Source of the DNA: Furcasterigmium furcatum
Lineage: Eukaryota > Ascomycota > Sordariomycetes > Glomerellales > Plectosphaerellaceae
Length of the DNA: 64,000 bases
Assembly: GCA_001599815.1 (NCBI GenBank)
Contig: BCIA01000001.1
Span: 4,158,934 to 4,222,933 of the forward strand
Reading direction: 5' to 3'
Shown: positions 47,018-58,353 of the stretch, one piece after another
How the letters are laid out: the number at the start of each line of letters is the position of its first letter
Position numbering within the stretch: the first letter of the stretch is position 1
Notes under the pieces: model-generated
What the model was told of the DNA's origin: nothing
Seen by the model: only the letters and a program-made list of their open reading frames with translations
Databases searched by the model: none
Made by a program: the position numbers and the translations under genes

Positions 47018-47715
47018 CCGGTTCATGGCTCCGCGTGGCTGAGAAAGAGGACGAGGAGGGTGGAGGAGGCGGAAAGCGGACGAAGACGAGGTTTCAGCAA
47101 GGCAGACTTTGATCTGGCATGGCAGACATGGCAGAATTATTAGATGAACAAAGACAGAGGAAGGCAATACACGTTCAAGGCAAGAGGCATTGTTTATTTG
47201 ATTTGTGCTGCAATGTTGTCTTCAGTTCTCAGGAGAACCACATCATGCCGAGAAGTCTGATGACACAGACAAGTCACATCACCAGGACCGAGTAGGAACG
47301 ACAAAAGTAGAGAATACTCGTTGAGAGATTCTGAGCCGCGGTTGAAGCGGCGCACCCTATCTACCATGTAAAGTGCCGAGTTGAAGAACGCCACCCAACT
47401 CCCATCCCGCTCCGCAGAGGAGCGCTTTGATTTCCCTCCGAGGTACTAGAAAAATCGTATAAGGATCTGTTTTTTCTCTCTCAAATTGCTGGAACGCCAG
47501 ATGAAATGCATGCATATAGCAAGTTCCCCCCTTTCCCAAGACCGACCCCCGGTTCGTGACTCATGTTAAAATGTCTCGTCGGGGATGAGCTCTCCGTCGT
47601 CCCAATTTTCCCTTTCCCAGCTGCTGTGTTGAAATGGACCGTTGATGGACCATCAGGTATCATGTTACTCTCTCGTCCCCGTATCGTCTCCGCTGGAGGC
47701 GCGCGCGCCGGCCGC
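47018..47715. other. Intergenic region, convergent coiled-coil / SHMT genes
   Basis: No gene supported; about 700 bp of 3' flanking DNA, AT-richer than the coding parts. Confidence 0.5.
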
Positions 47716-49336
47716 TTACAGACCGGCGTCCATGCGCCAGCCCTCGATGGGGAGGGGGAAGCCCTGGCACCAGGCGGCGATCTCCTTGCGGAGGGCGTTG
47801 ATCTTCTCGATCTCGCCACCGGCGACCTTGGCCCTGAAGTCCTTAAGCTTGTTGGCCTCCTTGGGCAGGGCGGCCTGGACCTCCTTGCAGATCTTGATGG
47901 ACTCGTCGATGTAGGTGGCGACGCGCTCGAAGTCCTGCTCGCCGAAGCCGCGGGAGGTCATGGCGGGGGTACCAATGCGGATGCCGCAGGGGGTGAGGGC
48001 GCTCTTGTCGCCGGGGATGGCGTTCTTGTTGCAGGCGATGTTGATCTGCTCAAGGACGGCCTCGACACGGGCGCCGTCCAGGGAGAACTGGCGGAGGTCG
48101 AGGAGGACCATGTGGGAGTCGGTGCCGTCGGCGACGAGCTTGTGGCCGAGGGCCTTGAACTTGTTCTCGAGGGACTTGGCGTTGTCAACGACCTTCTGCT
48201 GGTAGGCCTTGAAGTCGGGGCTGGCGGCCTGCTTCAGGGCGACGGTGAGGGCGGTGATGGTGTGGTTGTGGGGGCCGCCCTGGTGGCCGGGGAAGACGGA
48301 GAAGTTGATGGGGTTCTCGAGGTCGTAGAGGGTCTCCTTGCCCTTGGCATCAACGGAGCGGACGCCCTTGCGGAAGAAGATCATGGCGCCACGGGGGCCA
48401 CGGAGAGACTTGTGGGTGGTGGTGGTGACGATGTCGGCGTGCTCGAAGGGGGAGGGGATGACGCCGGCGGCGATGAGGCCGGAGATGTGGGCCATGTCAA
48501 CGACGAGGTAGGCACCGACAGAGTCGGCAATCTTGCGCATGCGGCCGTAGTCGATCAGACGGCAGTAGGCAGAGGTGCCGGCGACGAGAACCTTGGGGCG
48601 GAAGAGGATGGCGTTCTTCTCGAGGGTCTCGTAGTCGATGATGCCGGTCTCGAGGTCGACGCGGTAGGGCATGGTCTCGAAGTAGGTAGAGATGGCGGAG
48701 ATCCTGCAGACCTGGTCAGCACGGCATGTTGGGACGGGCATGTGTAATTTCAACGTACTTCCTCTGGGGAGTCTGGTAGCCGTGGCTCAGATGGCCACCG
48801 TGGGGGAGATCCAGACCCATGAGGCGGCCGTGGACGGGCATGATGGCCTGGTAGACCTGGAGGTTGGCGGGGGAGCCGGACAGGCACTGGACGTTGACAC
48901 CCCACTTGGAGGAGTCGAGGTTGAAGGCCTCGAGGGCACGCTTCTGGCAGAGGTTCTCGATCTGGTCGATGTGCTGGTTGCCGCCGTAGTAGCGGGCGCC
49001 GGGGTAGCCCTCGGAGTACTTGTTGGACATGGGAGAGCCGAGGGCGTCGAAGACGGCACGGGAGGTGACGTTCTCGGAGGCGATGAGGATGATGGACTCG
49101 CGCTGGCGCTGAATCTCATCCTTCTGCACGACGGGGTCATGGTAAGTACGTGCCACTGGTGACTCGGGAGGGGAGGGTCCTGCTTACCATGATCTCGGCG
49201 ACCTCGGGGTCGGTCTCGATGAGAGACTTCTCGAGCATCTGTGTCGGTGAGTCAGTATGGGCGCTTCCGTGGCGAGGGGGGGTCGACGAACCTCCTTGTG
49301 GGAGTTGCTGAGAGCGTAAGTGCCATTGGCAGCCAT
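47716..49336 (-). CDS. Serine hydroxymethyltransferase, cytosolic
   Basis: Four exons (49292-49336, 49188-49238, 48759-49123, 47716-48703) encode 482 aa. The first two exons are only 45 and 51 bp, and all joins are in frame. The enzyme interconverts serine plus tetrahydrofolate with glycine plus 5,10-methylene-tetrahydrofolate, using PLP. K252 in VTTTTHKSLRGPRGA is the Schiff-base lysine. Other family marks are IILIASENVTSRAV, NKYSEGYPGARYYGGNQ, LSHGYQTPQRK and GGPHNHTITALTVALKQA. There is no presequence: the protein starts MAANGTYALSNSHKEMLEKS, so this is the cytosolic isoform. GC3-rich, strongly biased codons suggest high expression. A TATA-like element lies about 115 bp upstream. Confidence 0.96.
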
Positions 49337-50681
49337 TGTGATGTTGGGTTCTCGGGTGAGATACGGGGTAGTTTAGAGGATGAGGAGGGATGTGGGAGGA
49401 GGTCTGGCACCCTTGGAAGGAACTCGGCTTGGGAGAGCAATGGATGGGTTTATAGGAAATTTTGCTGCGAGAAAAATTGAGTCAAACCGGAGGGTTCAAT
49501 GTCGAGGAGAGCGGTGGTGGGGTTGGGAGGGGTTCTTGGTGATTGGCGGGGCTCATGGTGGGGTATGCGCTAGTCCGCCGACCAGCTCCGATCGTGGAAC
49601 GGACCTGCCAGAGGTATTCCAGTGCAAGGAGAGACTGTTGTACATGCTGGGTCAAGAGAAGTCAGGTTGGCACGGTGTTAGATGCTATCTACCGAATGAT
49701 TCTCTCCGTTCCCTCGGGCGTCTCTCGGTGTGTGCTGGTCGGCGTTGGAGCAACACATCGGCGGTACGGCGTGTTGCGGCATCATGTTCCTGAAGGGCGC
49801 TGTCATGTACTCGCCCTGGGTTGAGTGAACCGGCGCAACGTTCGAGACCTCTAAGACCCAGCCTTGACATTGATGACTATAACAGCATGACTAGTGCGCC
49901 CTACTGCTACTACCTGTTTGTTTGTGCCCGGCCTCAGATGAGCCAAGTCCCATGGCCTCCCAGCTGCTCTCCCATCCCAACACCAACACTGTTCTCGATG
50001 TGTGTGCCCAATCAGTCCATGCAGGTACGCCCGCCTTGGGATGGTTGTTCTGGCCAGGGTTATCGATTGTCGAGTGGTCCGGTCCGTTGCCCTGCCACAG
50101 TGGTTGGTGGAGCCATAATCCCACTGAGCTGCCCAGTGCTGAAATGTCGCCGCCCTAGTAGTCGGCGTGCCGTCAAGGTGTTGAGATCACTTTGCATGCC
50201 CGAAAGGTGAGACGGCCGATTTGAGCCGACGGCAGGTGCTTAAGGCAGCGACACACTAGCCCGCATTCAGCCCACCCAAACCAGGCTCCCGTCCTGCTCA
50301 GTGCTCAAACGAAACGGTGCGTCATGGTTCGCTGCTCCCAGGCACCCAGACGTCACAGCGCACCAATGGCAACCTTGGAAGCTTGCGGCGGCTGGCCCAC
50401 GCAGGCACGAGAGCAGGGTACGCAAGCAACCCCGGAGGTAACTCGCCTCCCACCTGGTCGGCCTAGGTACCAGCTCAGGTCCCCATCCTTCCGCCTCCGC
50501 TTGTGTCATCGTCCCAGGCGCTCCCTCCTCCCGTCGTCCTCCCAGCTGCTCTCACCCACCCTTCTCTCCTCCAACAACAACACCATCGTCAACAATCGGG
50601 CATCGACATCGCCGCCGAGTCCAACCTCCATTCCTTCCCGCATAGTTTTTCCAAGTCGTATATCGAGCGAGCTCGCCCATC
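49337..50681. other. Divergent region, SHMT / proteinase A genes
   Basis: A 1.3-kb region with no gene. It contains the promoters of two apparently highly expressed genes. The 200 bp before 50682 are C-rich on the + strand. Open frames here are short or GTG/TTG-started and featureless. Confidence 0.5.
49449..49454 (-). promoter_or_regulatory. TATA-like element of the SHMT gene
   Basis: TATAAA on the minus strand about 115 bp before the start codon at 49336. Confidence 0.45.
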
Positions 50682-51993
50682 ATGAAGAGCACTATTCTTG
50701 CCGCAGCTGCGCTGCTTGGTTCCGCCACTGCCGAGCTCCAGAAGCTGAAGCTCCAGAAGGTCCCCCTCGCCGAGCAGCTCGTACGTACCGACCCTCAAAG
50801 TGTCGCAGGAGTCGAATGCTAACGACCAATTTCTCTAGCGCACCGTCCCCATCGAGACCCAGGTCCAGCAGCTCGGCCAGAAGTACATGGGTGTCCGCCC
50901 CGATGGCCATGCCGACTTCATGTTCAACGGCAAGGCGCCTCAGCCCCAGGACGGTCACCCCGTCCCTGTCAGCAACTTCATGAACGCGCAGTGTATGTCG
51001 CAACTATCTTCCCGCAATCTCCGGGCCGTTTCCTAACCCGTGCCAGACTTCTCCGAGATCAGCATCGGCTCGCCTCCCCAGTCCTTCAAGGTCGTCCTTG
51101 ACACTGGCAGCTCCAACCTCTGGGTCCCCTCCCAGCAGTGCAACAGCATCGCCTGCTACCTTCACAGCAAGTACGACTCTTCCGCCTCGTCTTCGTACAA
51201 GGCCAACGGATCCGAGTTCGAGATCCACTACGGCTCTGGCAGCTTGACCGGCTTCGTGTCTCAGGACACCGTCAAGATTGGTGACATCACCATCAAGAAG
51301 CAGGACTTCGCCGAGGCCACCAGCGAGCCTGGCCTTGCCTTCGCTTTCGGCCGCTTCGATGGTATCCTCGGCCTCGGCTACGATACCATCTCGGTCAACA
51401 AGATCGTCCCTCCCTTCTACAACATGGTCAAGGACAAGTCCGTCGATGAGCCTGTCTTCGCTTTCTACCTCGGCGACACCAACGACGAGGGTGACGAGAG
51501 CGAGGTCGTCTTCGGTGGCGTCGACGAGTCCCGCTTTGAGGGCAAGATCAACTACATTCCCCTCCGCAGGAAGGCCTACTGGGAGGTCGACCTCGACTCC
51601 ATCGCCTTCGGCAAGGAGACTGCCGAGCTCGAGGAGACCGGTGCCATCCTCGACACCGGCACTTCCCTGAACGTCCTCCCCAGCTCGCTGGCTGATATGC
51701 TCAACACCGAGATGGGCGCCAAGAAGGGCTACAACGGCCAGTGGACCATCGACTGCAAGGAGCGTGAAAAGCTCCCCGATATCACCTTCGCTCTGGCCGG
51801 CTACAACTACAGCATCACCGCGTACGACTACATCCTCGAGGTCCAGGGCAGCTGCATCTCGACCTTCCAGGGCATGGACTTCCCCGAGCCCGTGGGTCCC
51901 CTTGTCATCCTCGGCGATGCCTTCCTTCGCCGCTGGTACTCCGTCTACGACCTCGGCAAGAACGCCGTTGGTCTGGCCAAGGCCAAGAAATAA
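50682..51993 (+). CDS. PEP4: Vacuolar aspartic protease (proteinase A, Pep4-type)
   Basis: Exons 50682-50780, 50839-50992 and 51047-51993 encode 399 aa. Introns of 58 and 54 bp start GTACGT and GTATGT. Residues 1-18 are a signal peptide (MKSTILAAAALLGSATA). A propeptide of about 50 residues follows (LQKLKLQKVPLAEQL, QQLGQKYMGVRP). The mature enzyme begins near residue 75. D103 (VLDTGSSNLW) and D287 (AILDTGTSLNVLP) are the catalytic aspartates. The flap tyrosine lies in EIHYGSGSLTGF, and a cysteine pair surrounds CNSIACYLHSKYDS. The C-terminus (VILGDAFLRRWYSVYDLGKN) is typical of saccharopepsin. It matures vacuolar hydrolases and degrades proteins in the vacuole. Codon bias is strong. Confidence 0.96.
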
Positions 51994-53039
51994 GTGCCCG
52001 GCTTGGCTCTGCTCCTCGAGTAAACAATTCAAACCCGCGGCGCTGCCGCCTTGTATGCCATCGTAATGCTCATCTGATATTTCTGCATCGGAGTGCTCTG
52101 CTATCGCCCGGTCTCCTGGGCTGGCTGGGACCCCCGTTTTCCTTGCGCGATTGGATGGGAGGTCTCAATAGTTTGAACGCTGATGGAAGGACGGCTGAGG
52201 ACGGGAGGCAGTAGCAACACCGGCTTGAGCGTATCTCGTTTGTAAGACAGTGCAAATGTAATCCATTGTTCTCTCCACTCTTCCGGCTCAAACAGATGTG
52301 GTGCGCATGTGGCTAAAGGTTTGCGACAGAGGGTGAGGTGTTTCGGGGGGAAACTGGTGGCTGGCGTCCCCAAAACCGCCCATATTGACTCCCAAGTTTC
52401 ATGGACGCATCAATGTGAGGTTCCTGCAGCGGGCGGTGCAGCTGGCAGGTACGGAGGCGCTGCCACCCGAAGTTTCCCCGCAGGTACGTACTGAGGGAGG
52501 GAAGTTCCTCTGCGCCCAGGCTGTATCACGTGTGGCATCGGACCCATCCAGGACTAAAGTGGGCTTAGCGTGCCTGCTAGCGTCTCCCAGGCTTTTCGAG
52601 GGAAGTCAGACCCTCGCTCATTCCGCAGGAGACATTGACGGAGACCTTTCCCTACTACTTTCGCCCTGCAAACTTGCCTTCCCCCGTCTTGATTCGCGAT
52701 TTAATCTCGGAGATCGCGCGTCTCTGCGGCCTGGACATCCTCCGCATCGATTGCGCGTCCATTTTCCCTGTCTTGATGGATGAAAGGTCCCCTCAAACGG
52801 CCTAGCCCCACGACCCTTGACAGCAGAGCTTTTGGAGTTCCACCAACAACTGGCGGCCAACTTCCAGCGCGCGCGTCGCGACGAACCCGCCCACGGTCTC
52901 CGATCAAAACCACCACCCCATCCCTCCCGACAACCGGTGCATCCCGCCACGCCCAGCGCAGCCCCCCCGATAACCAAGGCACTCACGAATTGATTCGCTT
53001 CGCACAGCGCCCGACACTGCCGGCGCATCGTCTGTCAAA
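51994..53039. other. 1.0-kb intergenic region
   Basis: No gene supported. It holds the 3' end of the proteinase A gene and the promoter and leader of the Gln/Pro-rich gene, both on the + strand. Confidence 0.5.
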
Positions 53040-55989
53040 ATGGCGCAGCCGTCGCCGCCGGTTCCGTCTAATGGTGTCCCATCACCGGCCGCAATCCCTG
53101 ATGCCATCGACACGCCCGAGTCCACAAATTCCACACTGCCTGTTAAGAGGAAGCGCGAGGACGGCGAGCCTGGAGATGAAGACGCCGAGATGAAGATGGA
53201 TGTCGACACCGACCAACCGAGCATCCAGGACATGAAAGATGCCCCCGAATTAATACAGAAATACTTCAGGGTCATCAGCCGGTATGCCACAGTCCAACCC
53301 TCTCCCCACGCCCATTGTCGTGCCAATAATCCCATCGTGACTGTGGCATGTTCTCTTGCTAATAGCCTGCGTTAGCCTCGATCCGACCCCATCCATCCTC
53401 AAACGCCCGCTGCCCGAGCCTGAGTCTGGCGACGAGCCCGACGCGAAGCGACAAAAGTCGGCCGGCGAAGCCCTGGGCTCAACCATCGCGGAAAGGGTCG
53501 AGCAAGGACAATACGCACTCTTGGATGATGTCGCGAACGACTTGGTCACCGCGATTGACAGCCAGATCGAGGAGCTGCGATCCAACGGCGCCACCCAGAA
53601 TGAGCAGGATCCGGCTCTGACTATTGCCGAGGTCAATGAATTCAGAGATCTGGCACTGGACATCTTCCGCAGGGAGATGATCTACCCGCGCACCGCATTC
53701 GATCCCCAACAAAAGATGGCTGGCGGCGCGAAGCTTGGCAGCACAGTCCTCAGCCTCTTCGGCAACGCTCTGCAGGGCCGACAACTCTTCTCAGCGCTGC
53801 CAATCGATGGCCAGTCTGCGATCCTCCCAGAAGTGAATCTGCCCCCGGGCATCACGGCCAGCCGTTTGCTCTCCAACCGGCAACCAGAGCGATCTTACAC
53901 CATCGGCGAGCTGTTCGGCCCCCCTCGGCCGCTGCCGCCCCTCCATCATCAACCCAAACCGCAATCCAAGGGAACGACCGTGGGTTTCTATCACCCGGAA
54001 TTGACGGAGAAGTCCAAGTATCGGTCCAACACCTACTTCAGCCAGAACATATCTGTCGGCCACTTCCTCGACTACAGCAACGCGACACCCATCTCCAAAT
54101 CGTCAAGGCAACGAGAGAGGGCGCAGAGCCTGGCCGGTCGTAAGCCATCCGTGTCAGAGCTGGAAACGGCCGAACTCGATGCCCTGTTCAGGAGTGCCTT
54201 CAGCAGCTTCGCACCTGCCAAGGATGACTCGGGGGCCATGGTACCCGCCAGCCAGGCGGCCCAGCTCTATTGGCGGCAGACCGGATGGCGCAACTACGAA
54301 CGGATGATCGACAGAGTGACTGGAGTGGGAGAGAAGGAGCCGGAGCCCGCCGATGCTGAGTTGGAAGAGCTTGACGAGAAGTTGATTGAGGAGGCCTTTG
54401 AGGACAATTTCGACCCCGACCTCGTCGACCCCGCTCTTGCCAGCGTTCTCGGCGAGCCCAAGTCGGCCGAGGAGAAGCAAGTGGATGAGCTGCTGGACGA
54501 CGTGACGGACATGATTGAGACTGTCCTGTCCCACCAGCGTATTCGCCATCTGTCCTCGGCCCCTGCGCAGAACAGGTACGCGGGGGAGCCTGGCGGCGGC
54601 GACCTGCTCCACGCACAGCTTCCGGCTCCGAGTGAAGAGGAGGTGGCGACGTACGAGGCTCTGAAGGCACAGCTCCGTCTCATCATCGGCACTCTGCCTC
54701 CTCACGCGGTGACCCGGCTCAACGGTGACTTGATGGAGGAACTGGCCGTGAGCACCAATATCGAGGTCCTGACATCCACGAGCAAGGGTGTCATGGAAGA
54801 TGATGCTGCGATCCAGGCCCGAGCTCGCCAGCAACAGGCTGCTACCGTTGCCGCTAGCGCCGCCCGGCCGCCGGGTCATCGGACCCCTAGTGCCTCGTCC
54901 TACGGCACCCAGTACGGAGCGAATCAGTATGGGACCCCGAGTCGGCAGCCGATGGGCCAGCAAGGCTTCTACCGGTCGACGGCCCAGACTCCACTCCAAC
55001 AACAGCCGCATGGTGTGCCCCGGCCCGTCGCTCCTCATACCATGCCGCACCAGCCGCATCGGCCACAGCCTCATCAACAATACCGACCCCCGAACGGCTA
55101 CACAAATAATTTCGCCTCTCAGGTTGCCAAGGCACAGACACCTTACGGACACCAGCAGCTGCCTCCGTATGGTCAACAGCGCCCTCAGCAATACCCATAC
55201 ACGGGAACGCCTCAGCAAAACTCGCCTAGCGCGCGTTACCAACCGACGTACCAACAGACGTTCCCTCCTCAGCAACACCATCAGCCGCAGCCTGGAACTC
55301 CAGGCGGCTATGGTGGCTTTGTCAACGGCGCGGGAAACCTTCAGCCTAGAACGGCGTCTCCACATGTCCCGTACAGCCCCTCGCCGCCGATGCAGCAACA
55401 ACAGCAGGGACCCCATCATCCTCCGCGCCAGGGATCAATTCCTCAACATCAACCACAGATGCCGCAGCAGCATTACCAGCCGCAGCACCAACAACAGCAC
55501 TATCAACCGCCGCAGCATCAGCAGCAGCATTATCGCCCGCCTCATCAGAACATGCCCGGCACCCCTGTTCAGCACCAGCAGTATCCGAACGGCATTCCGC
55601 AGCAGGCACAGACTCCTCACGGCCAACAAGGGATGGGTAACCATATGACAGGCCACCAGGATCAAAACCAGCGCATGATGGAGCAGGCTAGGGCACGCGC
55701 TGCTGCGCAGCAGAACAGCGCTGCCTTTGGCGATAAGATCGCCCAACCAGGCGGCAACGTCTCTGGGCTGGGCGGCATCGGCCTCAGCGGTAACTTCAAT
55801 GCTGCTCAGTACGCCGCACAGCAGGCGCGCATGGCTGGCGGCGTCGGCAGCCCAGTCAATGCGTCTCCGCGGCCGCCGTCGACCGGACCAAACGGGACAC
55901 CCAGCATGGCTAGAGCCTCGCCAATCCCACCACCCGGCGCTCAAGGCCAGCCCCATCATCCGCCGCCGCATCCGCGGCAGGTTTCTTAG
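53040..55989 (+). CDS. Large nuclear-type protein with Gln/Pro/His-rich C-terminus, ends at in-frame TAG
   Basis: Exons 53040-53281 and 53376-55989 encode 951 aa up to TAG 55987. The 94-bp intron (GTATGC...TTAG) joins KYFRVISR to LDPTPSILKRPL. I do not recognise the family. The N-terminus has a KRKRED nuclear-localisation-like motif and acidic patches. Residues about 90-480 look globular and conserved-like (LDDVANDLVTAIDSQIEELR, then SYTIGELFGPPRPLPPLHHQ, KSKYRSNTYFSQNISVGHFL, YWRQTGWRNYERMIDRVTG). A helix near residue 450 (VDELLDDVTDMIETVLSHQR) follows. From residue about 540 it is prion-like: Gln/Pro/His/Tyr/Gly with poly-Q and HQQQHYQPP repeats. That composition suggests a transcriptional co-regulator or chromatin-complex subunit. 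The frame continues past the stop (separate entries). Confidence 0.85.
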
Positions 55990-56172
55990 GGAGATTCCTC
56001 ACAGAACCCACAGGGTTCTTCGCCGGCCGCGGCGCCACAGCCAATGCTTCCTGGGCCACCTGGCCAAGCTGGACAGTCACAGCTGGCAGCAACGGGTCAC
56101 AACTCCACACCCCAAGGCCCAGCCGCACAGCCGGTCATTCTGCCTAGCCCGCTTCAACTATGGTCACATTAG
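55987..56172 (+). other. In-frame continuation between two TAG codons
   Basis: After TAG 55987-55989 the same frame runs 60 codons to TAG 56170-56172 with the same Pro/Gln/Ala/Gly/Ser composition (for example SQNPQGSSPAAAPQPM and LPGPPGQAGQSQLAA). No start codon suits an independent gene here and no intron consensus removes the stop. This looks like the true C-terminal part of the 53040 protein, interrupted by a stop that may be edited, read through, an allele-specific nonsense change or a sequencing error. Confidence 0.6.
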
Positions 56173-56253
56173 GAGAACCCTCAGACCCCTCAGGCCCGTC
56201 ATCTAGTCGGTGCGGCCGGGTATGAGCATGGCTTTGTTCCTGTCGAACGTGAT

Positions 56254-56646
56254 ATGGATTCGGATGAGGAGTATCCCGAGTTCGCACTTTCTGACGAAGG
56301 TTCTTCTTCTGATGACGAAAAGTCTTCTGAAGGAGAAAGTATTGAGACTGACTTCTTCACCTGGCCTCAACCGCCCGAGGGACCCCCTGTGTCCCCCGAA
56401 GAATTCAGGCGGATGCCTTGCGCTGAATTCAACTCCTACATTCGAATCAAGGGGGGGAACGATCCTCCTCTGCATTTCAATCACCGTATGAAGCGTTGGC
56501 TCAGGCAGGTGCCACTTGCCCAGCACATTCCTGACTGGCTCATCAACATCGAAAATTCTGAGGCCGAGAATGAGGAGGCAGAGGCCGAGGTTGAGGCCGA
56601 AGCGGAGGGGGTTGATCGTCTGGACCAGGCCCGGGATGTCGGGTGA
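56254..56646 (+). CDS. Acidic 130-aa reading frame, in frame with the Gln/Pro-rich gene
   Basis: Frame from ATG 56254 to TGA 56646. It lies in the same frame as the 53040 protein and is open back to TAG 56170 (27 further codons reading ENPQTPQARHLVGAAGYEHG and on). The sequence begins MDSDEEYPEFALSDEGSSSD and has a globular-looking core (PVSPEEFRRMPCAEFNSYIR, MKRWLRQVPLAQHIPDWLIN) and an alternating Glu/Ala tail. It may be a separate small protein or the C-terminal domain of the upstream protein. I do not recognise a family. The core reads as real protein, so coding is likely, while independence is uncertain. Confidence 0.5.
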   Translation: MDSDEEYPEFALSDEGSSSDDEKSSEGESIETDFFTWPQPPEGPPVSPEEFRRMPCAEFNSYIRIKGGNDPPLHFNHRMKRWLRQVPLAQHIPDWLINIENSEAENEEAEAEVEAEAEGVDRLDQARDVG

Positions 56647-58353
56647 GCAACGTTTCGTTTTCAATGCGTTGTTTCGTTTTCGTGCGGGGTGGTGTCGGCT
56701 GTCGGTCGTCCCTAGCTGCCAAAAAGTTGGGCTCACCAAAAGCATTGATAGAAACGTCTTTTTCGTTTAGTTGAAGTCTCGATCAATCAAGGGGCGAAGG
56801 GTTGGTTGGTTGGTGGATTTTGGGTCAGTTTCACCGAGCCGGCCGTCCGCGTCGACGACCGGCTCATGCTGCAGTTTGTTCCTTTCAGTGATTCCGTTGG
56901 TTGGCAAATGGCAAGGGCAGGATGTTGCATTCTCGCCCGGAGCCCGGAGCTCAAGGCGAAAAAGGTATGCATTCGGGAGGAAATGGGGACTCGGTCGCAC
57001 GACGCAGGTAGTTTCGGGGGGTGGACTGTACGAGACGTGTTATAGAGTCCGGCATCCGAGGGCTCGTCTCGGAGATGCTGTGGCTTGTGTTACCAGTAAT
57101 TGTTCAGTGTTGTCGGAGAGGTGTTGATCCATTGGCCATAATGTGATGTTCTGCTGCTTGGAGGCTGAGTTCTGTGACGCAACGAGGCGGTCGTCGAAGT
57201 TGGCTGCGTGGTCTGACAACTGGACCCAGGATTCGGGATTGATCTGATATTCAGCCAGCACGGCTAACACCAAGCCACGGGGGCGAGTCAAGTCAAGTAT
57301 TGCATCTGAAATGGGCAGCTAACAACCACCCTGACAGACACGACGAGAAGTTTCAGATAGGTTCCGTGAGGGTCGGAATCCAGCTCCATTGCGTCCTGGC
57401 AGGTATTTCTGAGACCTACTGGACGTCGATTGAGCGGTCCTAAGAAGGATCTCGAGATCAGTTAAAGGCCATCTCGATTGCCCGAAGTTGAGAGGGAAGC
57501 TGTCTCGATTATTTGCGGCTTGACGGGCGGCACTCTCGTCGATGTGGTCGTTCCGGGGAGGCGGGGCGGCCGACCTGATGCCGCAGATAGGAATCGGATG
57601 GAAATCACACCAGCAAAGCATATTCGACACTTGTCTCCTATTCATCTACAACTGCATAGCTAGCAAATACACCATGATAGTCGCTTCCGGCTACCTCTAT
57701 TCGTCCCTCGCCCCTCCTCGCAGAATAGCCCATGCGCATCGCGACGGCTCTCATACCAGAGAGAGCGGGCCGCAAGGGGAAAAAATGTTGACTTTTGTTG
57801 GCCACAGTCGGCTGCTCGCCGATCCTTCGTCGTTCTCCCCCGGCCTCTTTCCAAGAGGTCCAAGCATATTGGCCGCCTGCCCAAGTGGCCGGCGGGGAAA
57901 AGAAGCCCGCGCAATGTGGCGGACCCAAGTGAGCCGCAAGGAAAAATGACCCTCTCCTGATTCAATGAGGCATGACAGTCCACCCCCTCCGTCCAGGCCA
58001 CCTCCAAAAAGAAAACGGACACACCGCACTGATTAGGCCTGGGTGCAAAAGAAACCTTCCAACGCCAATCATGTGATGTTCTCGCGAGGGCGACCGACCG
58101 CGCGGGTATAAGAAAAAGAAACTCCCTATACTCGTAGCAAACGGAAAGCCTGACGAGGAAAGCAAAGTTCCGAGAGACGTCCGGCCCCGCAATTCGGGGT
58201 GAGAAGTCAGGAAGTAGAAAATAATGTTCGTACACGTTTGGGGCCGTCGACGCGCTTCTGCAGCACCAGTTTGTAGGTGTTGGTGATGGCTTCGCCTTGG
58301 TCCTTGCGCCGTCGCTTTGCGCTTGAGCCAGGGCGTCTTCGGGTCGAGGCTCC
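56647..58353. other. 1.7-kb intergenic region, convergent with SPT7
   Basis: No confident gene. The last part (58207-58353, minus strand) is the in-frame continuation after the Spt7 stop. Overlapping frames at 57542-58385 on both strands show no motif. Confidence 0.4.
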